NCBI GenBank assembly: GCA_030522415.1
Contig: CM060131.1
Location: 2,573,501 to 2,637,500 of the forward strand
Direction of reading: 5' to 3'
Origin: Channallabes apus
Taxonomy: Eukaryota; Chordata; Actinopteri; Siluriformes; Clariidae
Length of the DNA stretch: 64,000 bases
Translations under genes and position numbers: made by a program
Part shown: one piece after another, positions 39,804 to 51,178 of the stretch
How the letters are laid out: each line of letters starts with the position of its first letter
Numbering within the stretch: position 1 is the first letter of the stretch
The notes under the pieces: model-generated
What the model was told of the DNA's origin: nothing
Databases searched by the model: none
The model's input: the letters and a program-made list of their open reading frames with translations, nothing else

Positions 39804-40892
39804 CTTCAAGATAACAAATGACATACAGTCAGAAAACATAATATTAAAATCACATGGCTATAAACAACAGTCATGGCAATAGGCACTACTGTCAAATCTG
39901 AACATTCAGTGCATCAGCATAAATGTGAAATAAAGGAAAATGAGAGGAATAACAAGCCAAGGTGACTTATTTAAGCACTATCACATGAGAGGGAGGTTTG
40001 TACTGCTGGATATACAGTAGCATAGCTGTGGTGCACAAGTCAGTCATACTGTAGATACAAGGACACAGCCTGAGTGAGCAACAATTAGTGACCAGCAGTG
40101 TAATTAACAGTAGTTTAAAATTCTAACTTTTACTAAGTGAGGAGTATAAAACATGGACAGTCCTGTAAATCTGATTAAATTTTTCTTTATATTTCTACTT
40201 ATCCTGCTATTTAAATAGATCAGTTCACTTCCAGGTTCTAGGGTTGAATCCCAAATAGCATTAAATGGAAAGCTAGTGTATTAGGGTGTACTAATCCCCC
40301 CCCCCCCCACATACATACCCAACCAAGTAGTGCCCTTGATCAGGGGTTGGGAGAGGTTTGGAATGCAGCCTTCTGTTAGGAGCTAGATAGCTTTGTACAT
40401 ATGTGTTTTCTTGCTGAGTGGTTTTGAATGTGTTTTTTGGGAAGACAGTTGCTCTCGCCCCAGTATGGTGGACCTTACAAACCTACTTTTACCCATGCTG
40501 TAACCGACAGTTAATGTAATTAACGATTGTAGAACACCTGGAACATGGAGTGATACATATGGTTAAATGTCCCAATAGTGTTACCATCCATTATCATCAC
40601 TCCTAGAATGCATCTCGTCCAGTCAGATTGCTCAGTCAAAACTAACTGTAGTATAATTTACTTTAACAAATAATGTCAACTATCCATATTTGTTCCCCCC
40701 CCCCCCCCCCAATAAATCAATCCTTACACGTACATACACATATACATCCTTGCTTGTTATTTACCATGGATAGACAGCCAAAAGCAAATCTGCTCAGTAA
40801 GGATTAAGAGTGTGTTAAATATAGTTGTATGTGTCCTTCCTCTATGACTTTCATAGTTCATAGACTCTCCACAACATTTCAGTTCATTTACA

Positions 40893-41070
40893 TTACATTT
40901 ACAGCATTTGACAGACACCTTTATCCAGTGTTACTTATGTTTATCTCATTATACATCTGAGCAGCTACGGTTATATGCCTTATTCAAGGGCCTAGCAGTG
41001 GCAGGTTAGTGGTCTTAGGGTTTGAACCTGCAATCTTCTGCACAGTCATGCATATTAACCACTGAGCTAC
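40893..41070 (-). mobile_element. Second tRNA-derived SINE family, one copy
   Basis: The minus strand begins GTAGCTCAGTGGTTAATATG (box A TAGCTCAGTGG). Box B GGTTCAAACCC follows about 35 bases later, then ACTGCTAGGCCCTTGAAT, ending in a TGTAAATGTAATGTAAATG-like tail. This is a widespread fish repeat, different from the GAATGAAT-tailed family. It is diverged and target duplications were not resolved. Confidence 0.6.
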
Positions 41071-41347
41071 TTTTGGCCCAAACTTCTGCGTTTACTTGTG
41101 GCTCCTATGATGGTTAACTAGACACGTTTTGTTTTGTTTTAACTAAAAGGGTTTTTTAATTGTTTAAAGATGATAGCAATGGGAAGAAATCAAAAAGAGG
41201 AAAAAAGAAAGAACGGGGATTTTACCAGGAGAAATTAGATTGCAATGCCACCAACAGAATTTGGACAAAGTAATATGAAATAACACAGACCCATATAACT
41301 CAGCCACTCAAGACTCGTAGTATAAACTATCTAGCTTTTCGTACATT

Positions 41348-41717
41348 CATTCATTCATTTTCTATACCGCTTAATCCTGTGTTCAGGGTCGTGGGGGGCC
41401 TGGAGCCTATCCCAGGAGACTTCGGGCACTAGGCGGGGTACACCCTGGACAGGGTGCCAATCCATCGCAGGGCACATACACACACACTCACACACCCAAT
41501 CACACACTACGGGCAATTTGGGAACGCCAATTAGCCTAACCTGCATGTCTTTGGACTGTGGGAGGAAACCGGAGTACCCGGAGGAAACCCACCAAGCACG
41601 GGGAGAACATGCAAACTCCATGCACACAGAGACGGGAATCGAGCCTGGCCGGGGAATCGAACCCAGACCCTGGAGGTGGAAGGCAACAGTGCTAACCACT
41701 ACACCACCGCGCCGCCT
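41348..41717 (-). mobile_element. tRNA-derived SINE, copy 2
   Basis: Full-length, 370 bp. The head is at 41717 and the GAATGAAT tail at 41348. The 14-base target duplication GCTTTTCGTACATT is perfect (41334-41347 and 41718-41731). Confidence 0.92.
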
Positions 41718-42586
41718 GCTTTTCGTACATTTGCAAGTTTAAAAGTTATACATTTCTAGAAGCCCATGAACAGTTTTGCAGTGACTGGGTGTATTAACAA
41801 ACTGGAAAACTGAGAGAGCACAGTCACAGTTAAAGTGGCACTCAGTTAAAGTGGCACTCCTCTATTCTGGCTCAAATATTAAATTAAACAAAATACAAAA
41901 CACTCAGCAATGTGATTATTTTGTCGAGTTATAAGCTGTAGATTTCACACACACATTATAGCAAAGCTTTTTGTTAATAATCTTCAATCTTATTTAAAAA
42001 AAAAAAATAATAAGGTTAAAGGTGAAAAACTTATTCCATTGTCCACAGTTTTCTCCCTGAACAATGGTTTGATCTACAGTGGCAGCTCTGAAGCACAGCA
42101 ACGACCTACCCTGGATAAAAAGGTTATCACAGTCACTGTAGAAAATCAAAACACAGCCTAAAACTCACTAGTAAAAAGATGCATGATCCTGTAAACAAGC
42201 CATGTAGGAATAGCAGATCAATCACACACTGTGGACTGAGTTAAAGATTGTTAACACCGAGAGCTGTTTATTATTTTTAACAATTTACCTTAAAATTAAA
42301 ATTGATAAAGAGTCCAGTTGAATATGAAATATAATGCAAATGCACATCATTTGTCTGCAAAAGGGAAATAGTTGTAATGACAGGTGAATGAAAAACAGGG
42401 GGGAAAGCAACAGAGAAAAGTGACAGAAAAGCAAGAAGGAAAACTAAATGACCTGATAACCAGATCATTTATAATTATTTGAATGAAAGCAGATGGGGGA
42501 CAGATGATTGGGTAAGTGCAATAAAGAGAATGAAACAGAAGGATTGTTTATGGAGGAAAACACATGAAAGAGGAAAACGAAGAGGG

Positions 42587-42622
42587 GGTGCGAGAGAGGG
42601 TGCGAGAGAGGGTGCGAGAGAG
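42587..42622. repeat. 12-bp tandem repeat, 3 copies
   Basis: The unit GGTGCGAGAGAG is repeated three times without mismatch. Confidence 0.9.
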
Positions 42623-43237
42623 GAGGAAGGGGAGCAAGATAAAGAAAGGCATAAATAGAGAAAGCATGAGAGGAAAAAACAAGGGGATGGCGGGGGAAGA
42701 GAGACGAAGAAACAGAGAGTACAAGAGACAGATAAAGAGAGAGACAGAGTGGGAGGGGTTGTGGGGAGTGAGAGACTGAAACAGAAAGAAAGAGAGATAG
42801 AGGGTGGGAAAAAAAAAAGCAAGAGCGGGAAGGGAGGGAGTGTAGGAAAGAGAAGGAACAGAGAAAATAACTGGCAAAATGAAAGGCAGAGAAAATGAAA
42901 GACAGAAAGACAAATGAAAGAAAGGCAGTCAGGCAGGATAGACGCACTGTCACTAAGAGCAGTGCTGAACTGAATGTTAATCTAAACACAACAAGGATAT
43001 TAACACATGATGCATGTACGAGCGAGAACGAGAGTATGTTCGGAAAGATGGAGTATACAGTACGCTTTATCAGCGATGGATATACTCCTGTCACTTTCCG
43101 GTCAGGTGTCCCATTTTCAGAGAAAAATCAAATAAAAAGTGAAACTTTTTTTTTGGACAGCAATAAACAAACTTTAAGGTGAAGCTGCAATGCAGTTAGC
43201 AATAGTGTTCAAACTTGTGTGTTAAAACTGTACTTAC

Positions 43238-43295
43238 CAAATGGCTCCTGGAGTGATGTTTAAGGTGTTTCAAAGCTCTCATCCTTCAAGTGAAG
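43238..43295 (-). other. ZNF710: Candidate ZNF710 first exon
   Basis: A strong minus-strand donor (TTTG|GTAAGTA, exon end at 43238) lies about 60 bases downstream of where a TATA box at 43320-43327 would set transcription. From an ATG at 43282 (A at -3) 15 codons, MRALKHLKHHSRSHL, lead in phase 0 to the donor. They would join in frame to EEQAVPLVHC at the start of the next exon and on to the conserved start Met. It may thus be a 5' UTR exon or add about 29 residues. No transcript evidence is available. Confidence 0.5.
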
Positions 43296-43319
43296 TGTGG
43301 AGCAAAAAAACCCACCTCT

Positions 43320-43327
43320 TATTTATA
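43320..43327 (-). promoter_or_regulatory. TATA box for the candidate ZNF710 first exon
   Basis: TATAAATA on the minus strand, followed by AGAGGTGGG. It is placed about 30 bases before the presumed transcription start near 43295. Confidence 0.45.
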
Positions 43328-43419
43328 GCTGAAGGAGAGAAAGGGGTGGTGCCTCTGCTCATCCTCCTCCTCCTCATCCTCCTCCCTCTGTTGCTGTTAT
43401 CAGAACTGACTGTGCTGGC

Positions 43420-43441
43420 CTCTCTCTCTCGCTCTCTCTCG

Positions 43442-43472
<31 letters not shown>

Positions 43473-43490
43473 GCTCTCTCTCTCTCTCTT
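43420..43490. repeat. CT/CTCG microsatellite
   Basis: About 70 bases of CTCTCT with regular CG interruptions, just upstream of the candidate ZNF710 promoter. A further (AC)n run lies at 43625-43654. Confidence 0.85.
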
Positions 43491-44751
43491 ACACACACAC
43501 AGACATTCTTTTTTTCTTTCTATTTCCTTTTATGCTCTCCTTTCTTCTTTTTTCTCTCATTCACACATGCCAGTGTGCACACAAATACATACACACTTTT
43601 GTATAACTTCTCTTTCTCCCTTTGAGACACACACACACACACACACACACACAAAACTCCATGGCTGTTCAACAAACATATACCTCTAAATAGCCTATAC
43701 AAACAAAAGGTCTTGCTTTTATTTATTTTATTATTTTATTTTATTGCACACACATGCACAGCAATTTATAATAAATCATGTGTAATATACTTTCTAGAGT
43801 AGTTGTGGGTTGTTACACTTGTCTGTTTATTTCCAAATTTCAAAGAATTAAAGCTGCAGGATGTTATACAATGTCTGAAAGCTAGTGCAAAAAAAAAAAA
43901 AAAGTGCCTAAAGAAAAGGAGAGAAAAGCATTTTGGAAAAAGAGCTAGGGAGGGAGACAGACAGGGGAGAGAGAATGAGAGGAAGAGGGAGGAGGGTGAG
44001 AGAGGTATGGGGGATGACAGAGAAATAGAAAGAGAGAGGTGTGGGGGAGGGTGAAAGAAAGAGAATGCAGCAAAAAAAAAAAAGGAGGAAAAGAAACTGG
44101 GGGAGGGATAGCGAGAACAGAAGAAAAGATGAGGTCAAAGAAATAAGACAGAAAGAAAGAGAGTAGGGAGGGGTGCACGAGGGAGGGTGGGGATTGCAGG
44201 AGAGAGGGAACAGAAGGGAAAAGAAAATGCAGTGAAGGTAAGAGAAATAGAAAAGGGCAATGGTGGAGGGTGAAAAAAAAGAATCATGGGAAAAGGCTGA
44301 GAATGCAGAGGGAGGATGAGAGATGGAGTGAGCAGAATAAAGACCAAAAAACATGAAGATGGACACAGAATAATAGAATAAAATGAACTGTTGTAGTTTT
44401 TCGGTTTTGTGAGTGTGTGAATGCACCTGGTAGACGTCTGCTGGGTGAAGAGCAAAGGTGATTCGAACCTATTAGAATAAGACTTCCTGTAGGTTTATTA
44501 ACAGAGGGGCATGACCCTGTCATCTCACGAAAGCACTCCCCTCATTGGGTCGTCTGTGCATCCGAAAATGCAACACACCTGAGCAGATTTAAGACTACAC
44601 AATTTGTAAGGAGAAAAAAAAACAATTAAGTTGCTGAACAGGAAATGACAATTCATTAAATAAACAATGTAAAAAAAAGACAAAACATGACATTGGAGGA
44701 AAGATCGCATACTGAGAGAATGTGTGAGAGGGAACAAGGAAGAGAAAAGGA

Positions 44752-44796
44752 GTGTGTGCGTGTGTGCGTGTGTGTGTGTGCGTGTGTGTGTGTGTT
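44752..44796. repeat. GT microsatellite
   Basis: (GT)n with GCG interruptions within the purine-rich region. Another perfect (GT)13-14 is at 45316-45342. Confidence 0.85.
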
Positions 44797-45080
44797 TGGC
44801 TGTGAAACAGATAAGATGAATGTGTGTGAGAGAGGGAAATGAAGAGAGAGCAAGAGGATAGAGGGAAAGATATCAGGAAAGGGAGGGGAGAGAGACAGAT
44901 AAAGAGAGATTGAGGGAGGCTGGGAGGAGGGTGGGAGGAGGGTGGGCGCACCCAGAAGTTGAGAAACAGAATGAGAAAATAGAAAGAGTGCAAGGGGGAA
45001 AAAAAAGAGATAAGTGACAGAGAGGCAAAGAAACCTCAGAAGAATAGCTGGGGATGCGAACATAAAACAATACATGGCTA

Positions 45081-45310
45081 TGCCTATGGGGAAAAGGGGG
45101 AATAGAATCAACAATAAAAGTTGAGAAAAGAAGAAATACACTGGCTCCAGTTCAGTCCTACCGTACACCTCTCAGAAAAATAAGAAGAAGAAACAAAAGC
45201 TCAAACTTGTCCACTTGCCCAAAAGTATCAGACTTCTGCATAAAACAAACACATAAATCACACTTGCACACTGAATAATGCACAAAGAATAGTGTGCACT
45301 AAGTATTTTT

Positions 45311-45343
<33 letters not shown>

Positions 45344-46973
45344 TCATGTGCGTTTCTCCTGGTTTTTGAAGAGGAAATTTTTCTGGGCAAAAGATTTCTC
45401 AATCATGTGTGTATTCCGTTTCCCTGCAAGTATCTACAGAGAGATTGAATGAGAGAGACTCCTCTACAGGCACTATACCTATACTTGAGAAGCTCTCCAC
45501 CAAAGTCTGTGGCTTGTCATGGCTCTGCAACAAATATATACCCACGACTATCCATATCCTGGCCAAATATGTCTGTTGCTTTTCCACTGAATACCTCTAC
45601 CATTAAAATCAGCCCTTTCTATACAGTTTATTGGGTAACGGAATGACAGACACAAGAAGTGAAATACTACTCAACATGTAACCTGGGAAATGTTCAAATG
45701 TGTTCAGTGCTGCCACAGTGACACATTTTAAAGGCAATAGGGATTGGATCATGACATAGTGCATTGTTGAAGTTTGGTAGATGGAAGCTCCAGTAGTACC
45801 CACTGAATGGGGGAAGAGGAGCAGTTGTAGTGATCAACATGCTGGAATAGTTCATGCTTGCAGTGATGTTGACTTCCATAACCATTTTCATGACCAGGAT
45901 GAAAAAACATTGAAGCAAACTAAGAAAATCCAGGTCGCTTTGGCATACTGTAAGTAGTGGGTGAAAGTCGGACAAACATCACCTTGAACAACATTTCCCA
46001 ACACATTTTCATGGGGTTGCTGTATTTTCCCACAGCTGCATTCTAAACAAAACACATATAACTGTAATGTGATTACCGATAGCTGGGCATACATGGTTTA
46101 AAATTATTGCTCAGCTAACTTACAACTAGCTAGCTGCATATCTGCCTAATTAATCAACTAAAGAAGACTAAGGAAGAAATTCATTCTTTGGGAAAATCAG
46201 CCTATGACATGCTAGAGTGTCTTCAAAGCTGAGCAGAACACTGAGCGGTCTAACCAAAAGTTAAAGTGACAGCAAGCTCTCACTTGGAACAACGCCGCAC
46301 CTGCTACTCAAAGTCTAGACTCAGAAATGGATGCACTACATGGTACATTAACAGTGTTATTCATAAGTTGAATTCTATTTATTATATTAATAAATTATGC
46401 AAAAATACATCAATTCTGAATCAATTCTGTGTAATATAATATTTATTAGTGGAATATGAAATATATGTTAAGCTTGCTGTACCACTGCTAGTATAAATAC
46501 TGTACAATGGGTAAAATAAGAAAAGTGGCAGTTTAACCTTCAAGTGCTGAAATACTTGAATAGTGAAGACTGAATTTCCTTTTTTGCCCCTCTAAGTAGC
46601 GCTCCTTTGCTTTGTGTGGAATCTTGCACTTGATTTTTGCACAATGCACTTCTGTTTTTCTTTTTTCTTTTTCTGTTCTTTTTAAAGAATTGTCTCCTAA
46701 AACATGTCAATTACTACCCAAAATGCATTGCACCATGAAGTTGTTGCCCTTTCTATACACATTAAAGTTTAGTGTTTAAAATTAATTTAATGCCCAATTG
46801 TTCATCAACACAGATCAATTTCTAAACCCTGTCAAAACCCTGCATCCTGTTTAAAATGGCTAAAATGCACTTTTGAAAACAGTGAGAAATGTTGCCAATA
46901 CGGATGCAAAAATGTTAATCAAAACATTTGCACAACTATGTTACACAGTTACTATTTTAAAGTTCATAAAGCT

Positions 46974-46976
<3 letters not shown>
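45081..46976. other. Unannotated sequence
   Basis: No exon or repeat family is recognised apart from the GT run at 45316-45342. Short frames have no family resemblance. Confidence 0.4.

Positions 46977-47042
<66 letters not shown>
46977..47042. repeat. (TA)33 microsatellite
   Basis: A perfect 66-base TA repeat, self-complementary and able to extrude as a cruciform. Confidence 0.95.
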
Positions 47043-47046
<4 letters not shown>

Positions 47047-48049
47047 CCTGACCAAGAAGGTCCCCAAATTCAACAGAGATACTTAACTATGACTTGGCTC
47101 ACTTAGTGATGGAAATGGTCAAGGATTGTCAGTGATTGTCCAAGCCATGTTGCATTATTTACCAATTGCAAAAAGTATTGTATCTGGATTTCTACAGCAA
47201 TGAGAAAGTCTTCTTTACTCTGCATTCGGTTACACGACACTTCCCTATCCTTGCTATTTATCATAAATAAGAAGCCAAGACAGAGCAAGAGGTGGGGTTG
47301 AGAAAAAAGGAGAAAGAAGACAGCAGGAGGGATGAAGACAGGAAAAATGGAAGGTTGGCTTTTACCAGACTAGTTATTGAGAGTCAACACTACTACTCTG
47401 GGATGTCAACATTCACACACACACACACACATTTAATAAGTAAATGAGTTATTTAGTCAAAGATACCATATCTATTTTGTAACACATTTTTTAACTACAA
47501 AGTATAGTAAAGCATTTATACTTATATTGCTAAGGATATAATATTAAACCAATTATGCAACTTTGCATTGGATTACATTACAATGGAACTTAACTGCAGT
47601 AAAAATAAATAAATAAATTATATATATATACATTTTTTTTAATGAATTTGGTAGATTTCTGAATTTATTTTGCTGCTACTATCATGGCTTACATCATCAG
47701 TAAATATTAGTATACATACTGTATCATTCCAGACTGAAGCCACACCATGGCCTTATCATCACTTTGGTAAAGGCAATCTTGTTCATCGCACGTTTGTGGG
47801 TCATCACTTTATTTCTTTAAAAATAATAAAGTAGATTGTTTAGATTTTTATATTTGATGCATAACATTCATCTTGGAATACCCCCTATATTTATGTTTTT
47901 AAATTCTCCTTACAATGATGAAATGTGATATCATCACTCCTGCCCTGTGAAGAATGTTGGTACATACTTGTAGATTGCTAAATTTTGTTTTGGAGTTTTT
48001 ACACTGTTGTTCTTTTTTATGGCCACACCATTCATTATTTGGTTGTCAG
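47043..48049. other. Unannotated sequence
   Basis: AT-rich, with a short AC run at 47414-47430. No gene is seen. Confidence 0.4.
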
Positions 48050-48061
48050 TGATTTGTTTTA

Positions 48062-48395
48062 CGGCGTGGTGGTGTAGTGGTTAGCAGTGTCGCCTTGCGC
48101 CTCCAGGGTTCGATTCCCGTCTCTGTGTGCATGGAGTTTGCATGTTCTCCCTGTGCTTGGTGGGTTTCCTCCGGGTACTCCAGTTTCCTCCCACAGTCCA
48201 AAGCCATGCAGGTTAGGGTAATTGGCGTTCCTAAAAAATTGCCCATTGGGTGTGTGAGTGTGTTTATGTGTGTGTGCCCTGTGATGGATTGGCACCCTGT
48301 CCAGGGTGTACCCCGCCTAGTGCCCGAAGTCTCCTGGGATAGGCTCCAGGTCCCCCGCGACCCTGAACACAGGATTAAGCGGTATAGAAAATGAA
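48062..48395 (+). mobile_element. tRNA-derived SINE, copy 3
   Basis: The head is at 48062 (GGTGGTGTAGTGGTTAGC, then GGTTCGATTCCC) and the tail ends at 48395. The 12-base target duplication TGATTTGTTTTA is perfect (48050-48061 and 48396-48407). About 20 bases around box B (the CTGGGTTCGATTCCCCGGCC segment of other copies) are deleted. Confidence 0.9.
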
Positions 48396-49430
48396 TGATT
48401 TGTTTTATTTTATTTTATTTTCCAGAATATTCCAAATTCTTGTATTGGCTATGGAAATGCCTGTGCAATCCTCTGATTTCCCCCTTTCTTTTCTAAAATG
48501 CTGATGGCCTTGATTTTCCCCAACAGACAGATTTCTGGTCTTCATATTAGCCCATTCTTTTTAACAATAAAAGCAGTCTTCAGAAGTGATACCCAGGGCT
48601 CAAAAATGTTTGTAGAAATGTTGAGATATTCATTATTTAAAGAATGAATCTCACAGGGCTCATCTAGATGTTCAGTAAGGGAAATTCTCCCTCAGTGTTA
48701 TGGTTTTTATTTATCAGGGCCTCAATAACAATTGCTCTTCAATTCCACAAAAAAAAAAAAAAAAAACCTCAAGTGAGAGAAAAAAAAAAATCAGATTTTA
48801 ACAGATTTCACTAAAAAGTAAACAAACCTTGAGAAACAACATGGGAACAATAAATGCACCCTATCTAAAATAAACCCTATATCATGTTGGAGAAAATTAA
48901 TCCACAAATCATAACACTGCCTCTAGAATTGGTTGCAGTGGGCAATATGCATGATGGGTGCATCTTACCATGTGCTTACCTTGTTGTCCACCATTCTGGA
49001 ATAGAGTAGATCTGGACTCATCCGATCATATTATCATTTTCCATGCGCAATGTCCAAACTTTATGCTCTCTAGCAAACTGAATCTTTTATATGTGGTTTT
49101 ATTATTACAAAACAGCTGTTTAGTCCCAATCCTGTGAGTTCTCTTTGCAATGTACATGTGAAAAGAGTCTTAGTCACACTATTAAACATTCCTGTGCTTT
49201 CTGAGGTCCAATTTTTCATGATGCAACTTCTCCAAACTTTAAAGTGAATTCTATTAATGGTCATTCATGCTTTTTTCCAACAACAATTTTTCTGTAATGC
49301 TGATAGATCGGCACCATCCTTTCAGTTTTTAACTAGACAATTTCAGTAATTCTAGCAGTCTCCTTATTTGTTGTATTTGCTTGATGCAATAATCTGAACC
49401 TCCTGAAACACAGGAAAAAAACACAGCTTC
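48396..49430. other. Unannotated sequence
   Basis: Two A runs lie at 48750-48790. The rest is unrecognised. Confidence 0.35.
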
Positions 49431-49682
49431 TGTGCTTGGTGGGTTTCCTCCAGGTACTCCAGTTTCCTCCCACTGTCCAAAGACCTGCAGGTTTGGCTAA
49501 ATTCCCTCAAATTGCCCGCAGTGTGCGATGAGTGTGTGAGTGTATGTGTGTGTGCCCTGCGATGGATTGTCACCCTGTACAGGGTGTACTGTACCTGCCT
49601 CATGCCCTAAGCTTTCTGGGATAGGCTCCAGGCCCCCCCGCGACCCTGAATACAGGATAAAGCGGTATAGAAGTGAGTGAGT
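49431..49682 (+). repeat. SINE fragment, diverged
   Basis: It lacks the tRNA head, starting at TGCTTGGTGGGTTTCC, and has many substitutions in the body and tail. It is an older, truncated copy of the same family. Confidence 0.75.
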
Positions 49683-50339
49683 GGTATACAGCTTCAAACG
49701 CGTGTTTAAAAACCAAGAATCTATTTACTGCTTCTTCGAGGGTGAAATGAAAACATATTAATCACATTAGGTACTATCTAATCAAATAATTTAAAATCCA
49801 AACAACTCCTTTTTTTTGGCAAGGTAATGTTTCTTTTTATGTTTTTATCATTTTCACAAAAAAAAGAGACCTCTCAATGTTGTTAGACATGAAGTTTAAC
49901 ACATGTTTATTGTTTATTGATTCATGTTTATTGATTCATTTTCAACCACACTGCAAATATCTTAGTACCGTCTCAAAATTATTTTCATGTATATTTTGGA
50001 TAAGAGAAAACACTGCTCAAGTCCGATTTTGTTTGTCATGTTAACAATTATAACTGTAAAGTAATCTGTCACACTTATTTGAGCAGCAATGAAATCAGAG
50101 TGCACATGTTGTGAAACTAAATACATTGCACTCTTCTAAGTTAAAAAACAGGAATCTGAAACTACAGTGGACATATAGGTTAACTGAAACAGAGCAGTTA
50201 ATATTGGCAAAATTACGCCTGGTTTTCTTGAATCTACAACAGCTTGAATCCATGTTGCCAACTTCTTTCAAAATGTTTTCAGAACTTATTATGGCATTAT
50301 TATGTGGCACGTGAATGAAACTAGATTACACTTATACAA

Positions 50340-50711
50340 AGCAGCGCGGTGGTGTAGTGGTTAGCACTGTCGCCTTGCACCTCCAGGGTCTGGGTTCGAT
50401 TCCCCGGCCAGGCTCGATTCCCGTCTCTGTGTGCATGGAGTTTGCATGTTCTCCCCGTGCTTGGTGGGTTTCCTCCGGGTACTCCGGTTTCCTCCCACAG
50501 TCCAAAGATATGCAGGTTAGGCTAATTGGCGTTCCTAAATTGCCCGTAGTGTGTGATTGGGTGTGTGAGTGTGTGTATGTGTGTGTGCCCTGCGATGGAT
50601 GTGTCCAGGGTGTACCCCGCCTAGTGCCCGAAGTCTCCTGGGATAGGCTCCAGGTCCCCCGCGACCCTGAACACAGGATTAAGCGGTATAGAAGATGAAT
50701 GAATGAATGAA
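50340..50711 (+). mobile_element. tRNA-derived SINE, copy 5
   Basis: Full-length, with intact box A and box B and a GAATGAATGAAT tail. The 13-base duplication TACACTTATACAA is perfect (50327-50339 and 50712-50724). A short deletion removed the GGCACCCTG segment of the body. Confidence 0.92.
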
Positions 50712-50724
50712 TACACTTATACAA

Positions 50725-51144
50725 GGTATGCTGGGACTTGGACTCTAATTCTGAAAGACAAAGGTAATATGTTCAAAAAATACAGCTATGGCAAAAAAGC
50801 AGACAGGCTAGATATTGCTGAAGTCAGTTAGGATGAAATGCTTTCCCAGTTTGCATAAACCAAACACTCCATTTGTGCTAAGTTTACCTCTCATTTACTT
50901 CACCTACCCAGTTATAAAGGACATGTGCTGACCTACACATTTTCATTTGGGCAAAGCAAGGAGGAGCTGTTCCCCTGTTGGAACGTCTTCCTGTCTGTTA
51001 TTTAAAATGGTTTTCTAAATATCTTAATCATTTTGACACAAGATTTGCCAATGTAGTTCGTCACATGCTCAAGCAAACGGACAAGCTCCATGAATTTAGA
51101 AAATAGGACTATTAAAATTTCAATACTTGTGCAATTTCAGCACA

Positions 51145-51178
<34 letters not shown>

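Larger units (their letters stand above)
39804..43237 (-). other. ZNF710: Probable ZNF710 first intron
   Basis: It holds C-rich runs (40296-40309, 40696-40711), a minus-strand tRNA-derived SINE (40893-41070), SINE copy 2 (41348-41717) and the start of the purine-rich tract. No exon is recognised. Confidence 0.5.
42380..45080. other. Long purine-rich (GA) tract
   Basis: Over most of 2.7 kb the + strand is dominated by GA, GGGA and GAAA runs, interrupted by a CT-rich island at 43370-43490 and by the candidate ZNF710 first exon. Serine/phenylalanine/leucine-rich minus-strand frames here are artefacts of composition. It includes three perfect copies of GGTGCGAGAGAG at 42587-42622. Confidence 0.7.

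Noticed and set aside
39762..39839. Translation start of ZNF710 at the Met at 39839
   Set aside because: That Met lies upstream of a good splice acceptor ending at 39804, so it is intronic. The conserved start aligns at 39761.
42465..45168. Long serine/leucine/phenylalanine-rich minus-strand frames
   Set aside because: They arise from the purine-rich strand bias and overlap each other in all three frames.
48062..48120. A tRNA gene
   Set aside because: Boxes A and B are present, but the sequence does not fold into a full tRNA cloverleaf by eye and it continues into a SINE body with target duplications.
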